Positions 51,265 to 61,236 of a stretch of 64,000 nucleotides of DNA are shown in pieces; positions within the stretch are counted from its first letter, which is position 1, and each line of letters opens with the position of its first letter. The notes below the pieces were generated by a model. It worked only from the letters and a program-made list of their open reading frames with translations. It did no database searches and was not told the DNA's origin. Origin of the DNA: JAHEDT01 sp963825615. Lineage in GTDB: Bacteria; Desulfobacterota; Desulfuromonadia; Desulfuromonadales; BM103. The position numbers and the translations under genes were made by a program. The stretch lies in NCBI GenBank assembly GCA_963825615.1, contig CAWGTV010000001.1, positions 1 through 64,000 on the forward strand, in the 5' to 3' direction.

Positions 51265-53055
51265 CCTCGATGGAAGAATTTTTCGATCTCGCGGCGCGGC
51301 AGGCGATGCATGACCGGGCGGCCATGGGGGCAGCAGCTGCCGAAATCGATGGCGAGCAGATCCTGCAGGAGACGCTGCATCTCGCTCAGGGAGAGCGCCT
51401 GGTTGGCGCGCACCATGCTGTGACAGGCGAGCACGGCCAGGATGCGCTCGATTTCATCCTCGATCTGCCCGGCCCGGCCGATCTCGTTGAGCTCGGCGGC
51501 CAGGTCACGCACCAGACGCTCGGCGTCGACCTCGGCGAGCAGGGCCGGGACGGCCTTGACCGTAAAGGCCCGGCCACCGAAGGCTTCGACGTCGAAACCG
51601 AAACGCGCGAACTGGTCGAGGTGGTCGGTCAGCACGGCCGCTTCGCGATGCTCGAGTTCGAGGACCACCGGAAAGAGCAGATTCTGGCTTTCGATCCCCT
51701 CGGAGCGCAGCTGGCTGCGCAGCCGCTCGAAGCCGATGCGCTCGTGGGCCGCGTGCTGATCGATCAGCACCAGCTCATCATGCACCTGGCAGAGCAGGTA
51801 GCTGTTGAGGTACTGGCCGATCACGCGCCACCCCTCCGGCATGGCCGCAGCGGCCTCCCGGCCGGTCGACCAGCCGGCCAGCTCGCCCTTGACCGAGGCC
51901 ACGGCGGCCAGCACCGGGGCGGCGGCCACCTTGTCGTTAAAAGCGGCCAGCGATTCCTGGATGCGCTCGCGGTACTCCTGCTGCACCGGCGTCCAGGTGT
52001 GGTGTTGCCGGTGCGGTCTGCGCTGAGACAAATCCGCCGGTCTGGGGTGCCGGCGCGCTCACGGTCTGCTGCAAACGCTCACGCAGGGCCGCGACGATAA
52101 AATCGTGCACCTGATGCTGGTTGCGGAAACGCACCTCGTGCTTGGTGGGATGAACATTGACATCCACCGTCTCCGGCGGCATATCGATGAAGAGCACGGC
52201 GATCGGGTAGCGGCGCTTTTCGAGCAGCGACCGGTAGGCTTCGAGAATCGCATGCTGCACGACCCGGTCGCGCACGAAGCGACCATTCACGTAGGTGTAC
52301 ACCTGGGCAGTGCTGGAGCGGCTGATGCCGGGAGCCCCGAGCAGGCCGACCAGCATCTCGCCGTTGCCCGACTCTGCCTCGACCGCCAGCAGGTCGCCGG
52401 CAACGCTGCGTCCGAGCAGCGCCGCGGCCCGCTCCTCGAGGCGATTGTGCCGATAGGCCTCCAGGTAGGTGCGGCCATCGTGCGCCAGGCGGAAGTGGAT
52501 GTCGGGGCGCGCCAGGGCCAGGCGCGAGACGACATCGGCGATGTGCCCGAACTCGGTCTCGTCCTTGCGCAGGAACTTGCGACGCCCCGGGGTGTTGAAG
52601 AACAGGTTGCGCACCTCGACCACCGTCCCGGGCGCGGCACCGACGGCCTCGGCCTGTCGGATCGTGCCCCCCTCGGCGTAGATCTGCCAGCCCGACTCCT
52701 CGTCGACAGAGCGGGTGGTCAGGCGCAGGCGCGAGACGGAGGCAATGGCCGGCAGGGCTTCACCGCGGAAGCCCATGGTGTGCAGGGCGAAGAGGTCTTC
52801 GGCGCATTTGACCTTGCTGGTGGCATGCCGTTCAAGGCTGAGGAAGGCGTCGTCCTTCTTCATGCCGTAACCGTTGTCGGTCACCCGCACCAGGGTCTTG
52901 CCGCCCTTCTCGATCTCCACGAAGATTTCGCTGGCCGCGGCATCGAGGGCGTTCTCGATCAGCTCCTTGACCACCGACGCGGGGCGCTCGACGACTTCGC
53001 CGGCGGCGATCTGGTTGGCGAGGTTTTCCGGGAGGATTTGGATTTTGTTGTTCAT
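51261..53055 (-). CDS. mutL: DNA mismatch repair protein MutL (one frameshift)
   Basis: GHKL ATPase linking MutS to downstream repair. IQILPENLANQIAAGEVVER, SVVKELIENALDAAAS (Glu/Asn of the ATPase), VTDNGYGM, GFRGEALPAIASVS, VNVHPTKHEVRF. A break near 52015 in the linker joins the C-terminal dimerisation domain (YLLCQVHDELVLIDQHAAHE, ACHSMVRANQALSLSEM, GRPVMHRL). About 597 residues. The C-terminal domain lacks a DQHAxxExxxE endonuclease motif, having the QHAAHERIGFE form, so nuclease activity is unclear. Confidence 0.95.
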
Positions 53056-53216
53056 AAGTTGGCACGTAATCGTTGTGAATTGTTTGAAAAAGGAGATAGC
53101 GACTCCGGATATCGTTCAGGATTGGCAACTATAAGAAATTAACGAACTGTGTCGCAATTTTAAATTTATCATAGCAGAAACCGGCGGGTGGCGTCCTGCT
53201 CGTTTTATGGGACAGA

Positions 53217-53258
53217 TCTACACATTCCACATTGTGCAAAAAATGTGAAATGTGTAGA
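53217..53258. repeat. REP-like hairpin upstream of mutL
   Basis: 17-bp arms TCTACACATTCCACATT / AATGTGAAATGTGTAGA with one mismatch, 8-nt loop. The flanks GGGACAGA and ACCTGACCCC resemble repeats associated with REP-type tyrosine transposases. Confidence 0.6.
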
Positions 53259-53336
53259 CCTGACCCCTCTCCAAAAACAGAACCTTAAGAGACTTTTTAA
53301 CTAAAGAGACGAGTCATGATATTCGCGCCACTTTAA

Positions 53337-53366
53337 ATAAAAACGGCCGGGATTACCCGGCCGCTT
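53337..53366 (-). terminator. terminator of the ExeA-like ATPase gene
   Basis: Minus-strand CGGCCGGG / CCCGGCCG stem, 4-nt loop, then TTTTTATTT; 17 bp after the stop at 53383. Confidence 0.85.
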
Positions 53367-53382
53367 CTTGCGAAAATTCAGA

Positions 53383-54285
53383 TCATTGCCGCTGTTCCAG
53401 CCGGTCCAGCATCGTCTCGATCTCTGCCAGTTCGTCTCTGGCCTTGTCACGGGGGAAATCGGAGAGCGGTTGCTGCAGCAGGCCCAGGTCGCCAGCGACG
53501 CTGTGGGCGATGCGGGTGTCCACCTTGTTCATTTTGCACAGGAAGGCTTCGAAAAGACAGTTGTCGCAGATCGTGTTGATGAGTCGCGGCACACCGCCGG
53601 CATAGCGGTGGATCAGCGGGATGACGTTATCGTCGTAGAGCACGTGCCTGGCCCCGGCAACCTGCAGGCGATGCTTGATGTAGGAGGTCGTGGTGGCCAC
53701 GGTCATCGATTTGAGGTGATATTTGACAGCGACCCTTTGCGCCAGAGGCTCGTCGAGAGCCAGGCAGTCTTCCAGCTCCGGCAAGCCGAAGAAGACGATG
53801 TTGAGCAGCTTCTTGCCGGGGATCTCAAGGTTCAGCAAGCCGCGGAATTCTTCCATGAGTTCACGGGACTGCAGCATCTGCGCTTCATCAATCAGGACCA
53901 CGGCGCGCCGCCCCTCGTCCTCGATTTCGAGCAGCCGCGTGTAGAGCTGTTTGAGCAGCTTGAGACGGTCACCAGCCGGTTCGGCCACCCCCAGCTGCAG
54001 AGCGATGCGCGTCAAAATCCACTCTGGGGTTATACCGGTATGCACCATGACCAGCAGGGAGGATTCATAGCGGCTTTCCGGCAGATTGTCGAGCATGCGC
54101 CGGGCCAAGGTGGTCTTGCCGGTACCGACGCCGCCCACCAGGACTGCAAGACCCTTGTTGGAGTCGACGGCATACATCAGGCGTAACAGGGCCTGGCTGT
54201 GCAGGTCACTGTTGAAGTAGAAGCGCGCATCGGGAGCGTTGGAGAAAGGTTCACGGTCGAGCGCGTAGTGTTCCAAGTAGGTCAT
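53383..54285 (-). CDS. ExeA/GspA-type AAA ATPase
   Basis: 300 residues, intact. YALDREPFSNAPDARFYF is the family opening; Walker A VLVGGVGTGKTTLARR, Walker B AVVLIDEAQMLQ, sensor IVFFGLPELED, and AGGVPRLINTICDNCLFEAF. ExeA/MshM ATPases help assemble type II secretion or pilus systems across the cell wall. No peptidoglycan-binding C-terminus is present. Encoded 21 bp after a large TPR protein, suggesting a joint role in secretion or pilus assembly. Confidence 0.88.
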   Translation of the reverse strand: MTYLEHYALDREPFSNAPDARFYFNSDLHSQALLRLMYAVDSNKGLAVLVGGVGTGKTTLARRMLDNLPESRYESSLLVMVHTGITPEWILTRIALQLGVAEPAGDRLKLLKQLYTRLLEIEDEGRRAVVLIDEAQMLQSRELMEEFRGLLNLEIPGKKLLNIVFFGLPELEDCLALDEPLAQRVAVKYHLKSMTVATTTSYIKHRLQVAGARHVLYDDNVIPLIHRYAGGVPRLINTICDNCLFEAFLCKMNKVDTRIAHSVAGDLGLLQQPLSDFPRDKARDELAEIETMLDRLEQRQ

Positions 54286-54306
54286 AGGCGGTCTGCATCC
54301 TCTTGG

Positions 54307-57080
54307 TCAAACATAGGATACGCGATCGCGGTTCCCTTGCGGGCCGCCATCATCATCGGAATCGTCTAACCCAAGATCTTTGCGTAAACTCTTGATATGA
54401 TCTGCAACTTCCCGGAAGAACGAATCTTTTTCTGCAACAAGCTGGAAACGTTCAAGCGCTTCAAGAAGCTCGCCGTTGAGCTGATGCAGCATCCCCAGCT
54501 CAAAATTAAGGGTCATGCGCCCTTCGTCGGTCAGGTCCTTGTGGGCCAAACCGCTCTTGAAAGCGGCCAGCGCGGCAGCAGTATCACCTGACTCCAAGTG
54601 GCATTGGCCGGTCAGCGAGATGCAGTCGATGCTGCGGGCCGGGTCCTTGGCCGCTTTCTCGAATTCGGTGATGGCGTCTTCGTACAGTCCCATTTCCTTG
54701 TAGGCGATGCCGAGGTTGTAGTGGGACTCCGTATCGGAGGAATCCAGCTCCGAGACCAGCTTCTGGGAGAGGTTGTCGTCTGCCTCGAGACTGCTGCCGA
54801 AGGAGTCGAGTAAGTCCGCAGCGGCCAGCAGGTCGTCATCATGCAGATCGGCCATGAGATCAACGAACACGGTACTCTGCGATTCCGTGTCTGACTCCGA
54901 CATCTGCCGACCCTGACTGATCTCAGCCATCTTCGCCTGCAACTCTGGGAGCCCGGGCCGGTACTCCATCAGGGTTTGAATGACTTTTTCAGCATCGTCA
55001 TACAGCCCCTGCTGCAGGTAGAACTGCGCTTCCTCGAGTTCCGCATCGACATTCAGGGCGGCCGCAAAATCAAGAGCCGCACGCGAGGGAGCGGCGACCT
55101 CGACCAGAACGTCGAGTTCTTCGACATCCTCTAATTCCTCAACCTCTTCGAGAGCTTCCGGTTCTTCAACGTCCTCGAGGTCATCCAGCTCTTCAAGGTC
55201 GTCAAGCGTCTCCAGCTCTTCGAGGGCCTCAACGTCGTCGAGGAGTTCGTCAGCTTCGGCTTCAGAATTGGTTCATTCCCGGCGCGACGGCTACGGATTC
55301 CAGCTCTGCATCTGACAGAGCTTCGTGTTCTTCCCATGCTCGACATCCTCTGCCGACATAAAGGAGTCCACGGGCGAGTCTTCCTGGATTCTTCCTGGAC
55401 CTCTAATCTGGTCTCAAGGACAGATTCGTCGTCATGTTGAGCGATGTGTTCAGAATCGTCCGGCTCGAACTTAGCCGACAGCGACGCATCTTCGGCATAG
55501 GCGTCTTCAAGTTCACCGGGCGTGGGTATGCCATCGGAGATTTCGGCTGCAGGCTCAAGATCCTCGGCGAGAACAAAGCCTTCTGCCGCAAAGTCTTCTA
55601 CGGTTTCTGGCGACGTTTCTTCCGTCGTGGCAGCAGGCTCTGCGGCAATGATGTGACCCTCAAACTCGAGGTCGAAATTGCCCCAGTCGTCGAGCTCGAG
55701 TTCAATTTCAACGTCAACATCTTCCTCCTCACCGGCGGCGTCAACCATCTCGTCCTGAGGAAGCGGTTCCTCTGCCGACACGGCGGGCTCGTCGTTCTCG
55801 TCGGCCACTTCTGCCTGGGAAGACGGCGCATCAAAATCAAGATCTAGTTCAAGTTCGAGGCCGACTGTAGAAATCGTTTCCTCTGGCCGGTGGGCATCAT
55901 GCTCCCGGGCCGCAATCGCCGGCTCCTCGCCATCGGGTGAGACGGCGTCACCGATCATATCGAGGGTTTCGACATCATCGATCGCCTCGTCAAGGACCGC
56001 GTCATCGGCGGTCTCAACCGTCTCCGCGCTACCAGCTGCTGGTGTGCTCTTCCGGTCGAGATTGGCCGTGTCTCCGAGGACCTCATAGATGGCCGTGAGG
56101 GTTGCGGCAACCATCGCGTCGCCGGCGAGCAGACCGTTCAGTCTCTCGTAGAGGTTTTTCAGTTCGGACAGGAGTTTCGCTGCGAAGAAAGCGTCTTTCC
56201 ACTCCTCCAGGCGGTCTCTGGCGCGTTCCACTTCCCCGGCATCGAGGCAGATCCGCACGTAATAAGCACGCAGAGCGAGATCCCCCTCCTGCTGCTTCAG
56301 CAGGTGTTTCAGTGTGAGGCGGGCATTGGCAAAGTCTTCGATGGCGACGTAAGCATCGGCCAGGCAACGATTGATCTCGTGATCTTCAGGGGCGTGCTTG
56401 AGCAGGTTCTTCAGAATCTGAATCGCCTTGTCCGCAGAACCGCTCTCCAAAAGGGCCCGGACGAGGGGTAGACGGGCCGGACCATCTTCGGGACAGATCT
56501 CCAGAAAACGCTCGTAGAGCTTGATGATCTTGGTATGCTCCCCTTTTGCCACAAGCGGTTCAAGGATCACCCGGAATTTTTCAAAAGCGTCCTCTTTGCG
56601 CCCGGTAGCCATATAGCATTCGGCAAGCTTGGCGGCGACATTGAGGTTCTCCGGGTCAAGCTCGAGCATCCTTTCGAGGACGCCGATCGCTTCTTGGTGC
56701 ATCTTGTTTTTGTCGTAGAAGGCAACCAGGTTGCGGTATTCGGTCAGGGCGTTGCCGATCAGGCCCTGCTTCTCGTTGAGTTCGGCAAGATGGTGGTAGA
56801 TATCCGCCCGGGACGGATCGATCTTCTGCATCTGCTTGTAGACTGCAATCGACTTGAGATAAAAACCGGTATCCGTGTAGTGCTTGGCAACGGCCTCGTA
56901 CTCTTCCAGGGCCTCGTCGTTGCACTTGTCGCGGCTCAGCAGCTCGGCAAGCTTCTGCCGATTGCGCACGTCTTTAGGGAAAGCCTTGACCAGCGTTTGA
57001 TATTCGCTGATCGCTTTCGAAATCTGCCCTTTCGAAATAAATTTCTGGGCGTTTGCGACGAGTTTTTCTTTATTTGCCAA
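54307..57080 (-). CDS. large TPR protein with acidic linker, about 920 residues (frameshifted)
   Basis: Start is TTG at 57080 (MANKEKLVANAQKFISKGQI), with GGAAAA upstream. The N-terminal half has about nine TPR units (QISKAISEYQTLVKAFPKDV, GFYLKSIAVYKQMQKIDPSR and similar). A long very acidic, low-complexity linker (residues about 345-580, rich in E, D, A) follows. After breaks between about 55405 and 55130, C-terminal TPRs resume (EEAQFYLQQGLYDDAEKVIQ, HYNLGIAYKEMGLYEDAITE) and end KSLRKDLGLDDSDDDG. I join the two long frames because the connecting segment (FAAALNVDAELEEAQFYLQQ) is readable. Likely partner of the ExeA-like ATPase. Confidence 0.75.
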
Positions 57081-57209
57081 GAGTTTTCCGTGTCGGGTTA
57101 AGTACAGAACATATAAGGTGTAACCTTAAACGAAAAACTCCGGGTCTGTCAAGCAATCAAGCCAGGAGTCGACCATGAATTTTCTTTGAAAATCAGTGAA
57201 CTAGCCCTT

Positions 57210-58610
57210 CTACTGGCAAAACAGCACCCGCGGCTTGAGAGCAGCTTTCTGCGCGGCGAGTTCGCTGGCCTTCCCTTCGTACCCCTGACGCCCCATCAAT
57301 GCGTAGGTCAACAGCTTCCCCTCTTCGACGCCCGGCTGATCCAGCGGATTGACCTCGAAGAGGTATCCGGCAAACAGCGTCTGCACTTCAAATAGGTAAA
57401 TCAAGGCGCCGACGGTCTCCGGTGTCACCCGGGGGACATGCAGCGTACAGTTGGCGCGCTGGTTTCCTGCCAGCGCCGCGGCGGTCGCCTGTCGTTCAAC
57501 CCGGATCAGTTCGGCCATGGTGTGGCCGGCCAGATATGCCATCGGCGGCGAGGCTTCATAGGCGGGGAGCGGCAGCTCCTGATCGAATTCATCTACGGCC
57601 AGGAAGGTAACAACCTTATCGTACGGCCCTTCCATATAGAGCTGCACCTGGGAATGCTGGTCCGTGGTGCCGAGGGCGTTGACCGGGGTGGGCCCGACAT
57701 TGAGCACCCGGCCATCGGTGCTGAATTTCTTGCCGAGGCTCTCCGCCCACATCTGCCGGTACCAGTCGGCGATATCCCGTAGGCGGTCGCTGTAGGGCAT
57801 CAGGACCGAGATACTGAGCCCTTTGCCGTAGGCAAGGTATTGCAGCACCGCGTTCAGGTAGGCCGGGTTGGTCATCAAGTCGTCGTGACAGACAAAGCGC
57901 GCGCAATCGGCAGCGCCCTTGAGCAGTGCGGCGATATCGATGCCGGCACAAGCCAGCGGCAGCAGACCAACCGGAGTAAAGACGCTGAAACGGCCGCCGA
58001 CGCCGGCGGGGATCGCACAGCTGCGATACCCTTCCCGGTCGACCAACTCACGCAGCAGCCCGCTTTTCGGGTCGGTAATCAGGATGAAATGTTCACGGAA
58101 ACGCACGCCGACACTCTGTTCCACCCAGTGCCGGGCGACCAGAAACTGGCTGGTCGTCTCCACGGTGGTTCCCGACTTGCTGATCACCAGGAAGCAGGTC
58201 CGGGCCGGGTCGCACAGCGCGAGGTGGGCGGCAAACCCGTCGGGATCGACATTGTCGAGCACGAACAGGCGCGGCAGGCCGTCCCGCTGGCGGTCGTCCA
58301 TGAGGTTGTGGCCGTAGCGCAGGGCTTTGAAGATGGCCGTGGTGCCGAGGGCCGAGCCGCCGATGCCGAGCACCACAAGGTTGTCGAACTGCGCCTGCAC
58401 CGCCTTGGCGAGGCGCGTCATCTCCTCGACCATGGCATGGTCGTTCGGTAAATCAAAAAAAGGCAGCTCCCCGGCGGCGCGGCGCTTGCCGATCTGGCCG
58501 TGAATCTCTGTGGTTCTGGCGACCAGGCCGGCCAGAGCCTCATCCGAGAGGCCGTATTCAGAACCGACGGCATCCGCCATCATGTTGGTGTAATCAAGGG
58601 ACAACAGCAT
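57210..58610 (-). CDS. pgi: glucose-6-phosphate isomerase
   Basis: Interconverts glucose-6-phosphate and fructose-6-phosphate. 466 residues, intact. VVLGIGGSALGTTAIFKAL, FLVISKSGTTVETTSQFLVA (sugar-phosphate loop), GVGGRFSVFTPVGLLPLACA, QLYMEGPYDKVVTFL and VNPLDQPGVEEGKLL. GGAGGGTGCT precedes the ATG at 58610. Supplies precursors for the nearby polysaccharide pathway. Confidence 0.95.
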   Translation of the reverse strand: MLLSLDYTNMMADAVGSEYGLSDEALAGLVARTTEIHGQIGKRRAAGELPFFDLPNDHAMVEEMTRLAKAVQAQFDNLVVLGIGGSALGTTAIFKALRYGHNLMDDRQRDGLPRLFVLDNVDPDGFAAHLALCDPARTCFLVISKSGTTVETTSQFLVARHWVEQSVGVRFREHFILITDPKSGLLRELVDREGYRSCAIPAGVGGRFSVFTPVGLLPLACAGIDIAALLKGAADCARFVCHDDLMTNPAYLNAVLQYLAYGKGLSISVLMPYSDRLRDIADWYRQMWAESLGKKFSTDGRVLNVGPTPVNALGTTDQHSQVQLYMEGPYDKVVTFLAVDEFDQELPLPAYEASPPMAYLAGHTMAELIRVERQATAAALAGNQRANCTLHVPRVTPETVGALIYLFEVQTLFAGYLFEVNPLDQPGVEEGKLLTYALMGRQGYEGKASELAAQKAALKPRVLFCQ

Positions 58611-58832
58611 AGCACCCTCCAGGTGATCGTGTTTGAGTTCCAATAACTATACACTAACAATGGGTCAGTTTTTACTCTAGTTTTAACGGCCAATTAACTT
58701 TCGAGAAGAGTTGCGGAGAGACAACAGCACCGTTGAACAGAATGCGACCCCCAAGGTGTTTATCAGGGCGAAGCAGAGCCCTGTGCACAGCGTCTCGGTA
58801 AGGGAACCTGAGCCTGATGATCGCGGGCAGGC

Positions 58833-59606
58833 TTACTTGGCGCCGAAAACGGTTTGCAGGATCTCCGTGGTGCGCTTGACCGGGTTTGTCCGGATCGCCG
58901 CTTCCTCGACGGCGAGATAATGGAAGATGCCGGCCATCCCCTTATCGACCACATAGCTGTTCAAATCGGCCTTGACATCCGGCACGAAGGGAATGCTGGC
59001 GTACTGGCCCATGGCGCTATCGTAGGCCTGGATGGCGCCGACCTGGTTAAGCGCCCGTTCGACGATCGGCTGCATCTCTTTGGCCAGCGGGGCGGACATC
59101 TTCCCCTGGAAGTAGCGGGTGGCGGCATCATTCGGGCCGCTGTAAATCCCCCTGACGTCATCCACTGTCATCGCCTCGATCGAATCCATGAAGAGTTTCT
59201 TGGCGGGTGGCGTCGCCTCTTCCGCGGCGCGGTTCAGCTTGAGCTCGAGGTCGTCCATCATGGCGGACATGCCGACGGCGTTCAGGGCCGACCTGACGTT
59301 TTTCAGGTTGTCGGGGAGCGGGATGTGAATCGTCGGATCAGCGTTGAAGCCGTCCAGCTTGCCAAGCTGTCCGACCACGTTTTGCGTACCGACTTGCAGC
59401 GCATCCTTGAGGCCGTTGGAGATCTGCATGTCGCTCAGCCCGGACGCTTGGGCCGGGGCTTGGTCCTGAGTGGTGACGGTGCCGAGCAATTCCTTGCCGC
59501 TCTTCAACCAGTCGGTCTGAGCAAACGCCGCTTGCGGGGATAAACCCTGGAGAAGAAAGAAGGCTGTGGTGACGATCACGCCGAGTAGAAACGCGTCTTT
59601 ACGCAT
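58833..59606 (-). CDS. DUF4197 periplasmic protein
   Basis: 257 residues, intact; AAAGGAG before the ATG at 59606. Signal peptide MRKDAFLLGVIVTTAFFLLQ with cleavage near AAFAQ. Mature part: ISNGLKDALQVGTQNVVGQL, IHIPLPDNLKNVRSALNAVG, LKLNRAAEEATPPAKKLFMD, AIEAMTVDDVRGI-type block (SIEAMTVDDVRGIYSGPNDA) and GIFHYLAVEEAAIRTNPVKR. These are the DUF4197 blocks; function unknown. Confidence 0.85.
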   Translation of the reverse strand: MRKDAFLLGVIVTTAFFLLQGLSPQAAFAQTDWLKSGKELLGTVTTQDQAPAQASGLSDMQISNGLKDALQVGTQNVVGQLGKLDGFNADPTIHIPLPDNLKNVRSALNAVGMSAMMDDLELKLNRAAEEATPPAKKLFMDSIEAMTVDDVRGIYSGPNDAATRYFQGKMSAPLAKEMQPIVERALNQVGAIQAYDSAMGQYASIPFVPDVKADLNSYVVDKGMAGIFHYLAVEEAAIRTNPVKRTTEILQTVFGAK

Positions 59607-59990
59607 GGTCTTGCTCCTTTTGTACGAGACTTGTGCCGTTACGGAGCCCCCTGTTGCACGGGATGCGACCCACACGCCTCAGAGTGTGGCTCGCACCGGC
59701 AGGCTGAGCCTGGCATCGTCCCGGCGAATATTCAGTGCAGATCTCCTCACCAATGGCGATTTCCGGTAGCGTGGCAGCGTGCCGCGGGATGATATAAACT
59801 GTAGCACAAAAATGATTTTATACGTGCCTTTGAGCCCAGTTATTATTGGAGAACACACTGAAATTTAGACGGTTTGTCCTGCAAAAACGCCCTTGGCCAG
59901 GCGCGCCCGACGGTGCAGATTTGGCTTGCAGACCGCCGCTATTAAGGCTATGTATCCGGAGTCGGCCCCGCGCTGAGGAAAGGATCGCTT
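59607..59990. other. 384-bp divergent intergenic region
   Basis: Between DUF4197 (minus) and the MaoC gene (plus). Contains a hairpin GCGACCCACAC / GTGTGGCTCGC (59665-59693, one mismatch) and AT-rich sequence at 59790-59850; promoters for both directions are expected here. No gene seen. Confidence 0.4.
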
Positions 59991-60467
59991 ATGTCGGTTA
60001 TCGAAGAGTTGCTGGAACGCTACCAATCCCAGGTCGGCCAGGAGATTCATGTCGGGCCGTGGCTGGAGATCGATCAGCAGAGGATCGATGATTTCGCCCG
60101 GGTCACCGGAGACGAACAGTGGATTCATACCGATCCGGTGCGTGCCGCCAAGGAGTCGCCTTACGGCAAGACCATTGCCCACGGCTTTCTGACCCTGTCG
60201 CTGCTGCCGTACCTGACGCAGAGCAACCATCCGGATTTTTTCGCCAAAAATTATCCCGGCATGCGCATGCGCGTCAATTACGGCCTCAACAAGCTGCGCT
60301 ATCCCGCCCCGGTCGTGTGCGGTGCCAGAATCCGCGCCCACACGACGGTACAGTCGGCCGAAGCAGTCCGCGACGGCGTGCAGATCATTTACCTGCTGAC
60401 GGTCGAGATCGACGGCAGCGACAAGCCGGCCTGCGTTGCCGAACAGATCATGCGGGTGTATCCTTAG
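59991..60467 (+). CDS. MaoC-family (R)-enoyl hydratase-like protein
   Basis: 158 residues, intact; GAGGAAAGG before the ATG. Hot-dog fold with the hydratase motif: FARVTGDEQWIHTDPVRAAK (catalytic Asp/His region) and YGKTIAHGFLTLSLLPYL. Matches NodN/MaoC dehydratases acting on (3R)-hydroxyacyl or enoyl-CoA thioesters. First of a co-directional run to the window end. Confidence 0.88.
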   Translation: MSVIEELLERYQSQVGQEIHVGPWLEIDQQRIDDFARVTGDEQWIHTDPVRAAKESPYGKTIAHGFLTLSLLPYLTQSNHPDFFAKNYPGMRMRVNYGLNKLRYPAPVVCGARIRAHTTVQSAEAVRDGVQIIYLLTVEIDGSDKPACVAEQIMRVYP

Positions 60468-60579
60468 ACACTGGCCCGCAGAACGCGGGTGGGCGACACG
60501 ACCAAGAGAACAAGGATAATCAGGGCGTGGTGTTAAAAGCTTTTCTCGTCCCGCGTCACAGCTTTCAAAAGGAGAATAT
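60468..60579. repeat. GGGACGCGG-type intergenic repeat
   Basis: GGCCCGCAGAACGCGGG and GGGCGACACGAC on the left, CTCGTCCCGCGTCAC on the right, filling the 112-bp gap after the MaoC gene. Same family as 48459 and 62337. Confidence 0.5.
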
Positions 60580-61155
60580 ATGTCGGTTGATATTGCGAAG
60601 TTCAAGTTGTCCGCTGAGCAGGCCGTGCTGGTGGTTATCGATATCCAGGAGCGCCTGGTGCCGGCCATGCCGCAGGATGTTTACCTGCGCCTGCGGGATA
60701 CGGTCGGCATCCTCATCAAGGCCGCCGGCCTCCTCAATATTCCAGTGGTTACCACCGAGCAGTACCCGAAAGGAATCGGCCACACGGTTCCGGAGCTGGC
60801 CGAGGCCTGCCAGGGCAGCGTGGTTGAAAAGGTCAGTTTCGGCTGCTGCGGCGAGCCGGATTTTCTGGCGGTCCTGAAGACAACCGGTCGTCCCCAGGTT
60901 ATTGTCACCGGCATGGAAGCCCATGTGTGCGTCTATCAGACGGTGCTTGGCCTGCTGGAAGGCGGTTATCACGTGCACCTGGTGCGTGACGCCATCTGCT
61001 CGCGCAACAAGAACGATTTCCTGGCCGGGGTCGCCAACTCCGCCGAGGCCGGTGCCGTGGTCACGACGGCCGAAACGGTCCTGTTCCAGATGCTGAGGGA
61101 ATCGACCCACGCCCAGTTCAAGGCCGTGTCGAAACTCATTAAAGAGAGAGGCTAG
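60580..61155 (+). CDS. isochorismatase-family cysteine hydrolase
   Basis: 191 residues, intact; AAAGGAGAA before the ATG. Catalytic triad Asp in VLVVIDIQERLVP, Lys in GSVVEKVSFGCCGEPDF and Cys in GMEAHVCVYQTVLGLL, with a cis-peptide region ahead of the Cys. Family members cleave C-N or ester bonds (nicotinamide, carbamates, isochorismate). The GCCGEPDFL-containing subgroup has no settled substrate. Confidence 0.88.
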   Translation: MSVDIAKFKLSAEQAVLVVIDIQERLVPAMPQDVYLRLRDTVGILIKAAGLLNIPVVTTEQYPKGIGHTVPELAEACQGSVVEKVSFGCCGEPDFLAVLKTTGRPQVIVTGMEAHVCVYQTVLGLLEGGYHVHLVRDAICSRNKNDFLAGVANSAEAGAVVTTAETVLFQMLRESTHAQFKAVSKLIKERG

Positions 61156-61236
61156 CTGCGCGGAGTGGCACGGCGCGAATAGCCCAATTGCCTTTTCTCG
61201 CCACGCACCACACGCCGCGTCTTTTCAGGAGTCCGT
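61156..61236. repeat. GTGGCG/CGCCAC-type intergenic repeat
   Basis: CGCGGAGTGGCACGGCGCG on the left and CTCGCCACGCACCACACGCC on the right; fills the 81-bp gap. Confidence 0.5.
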
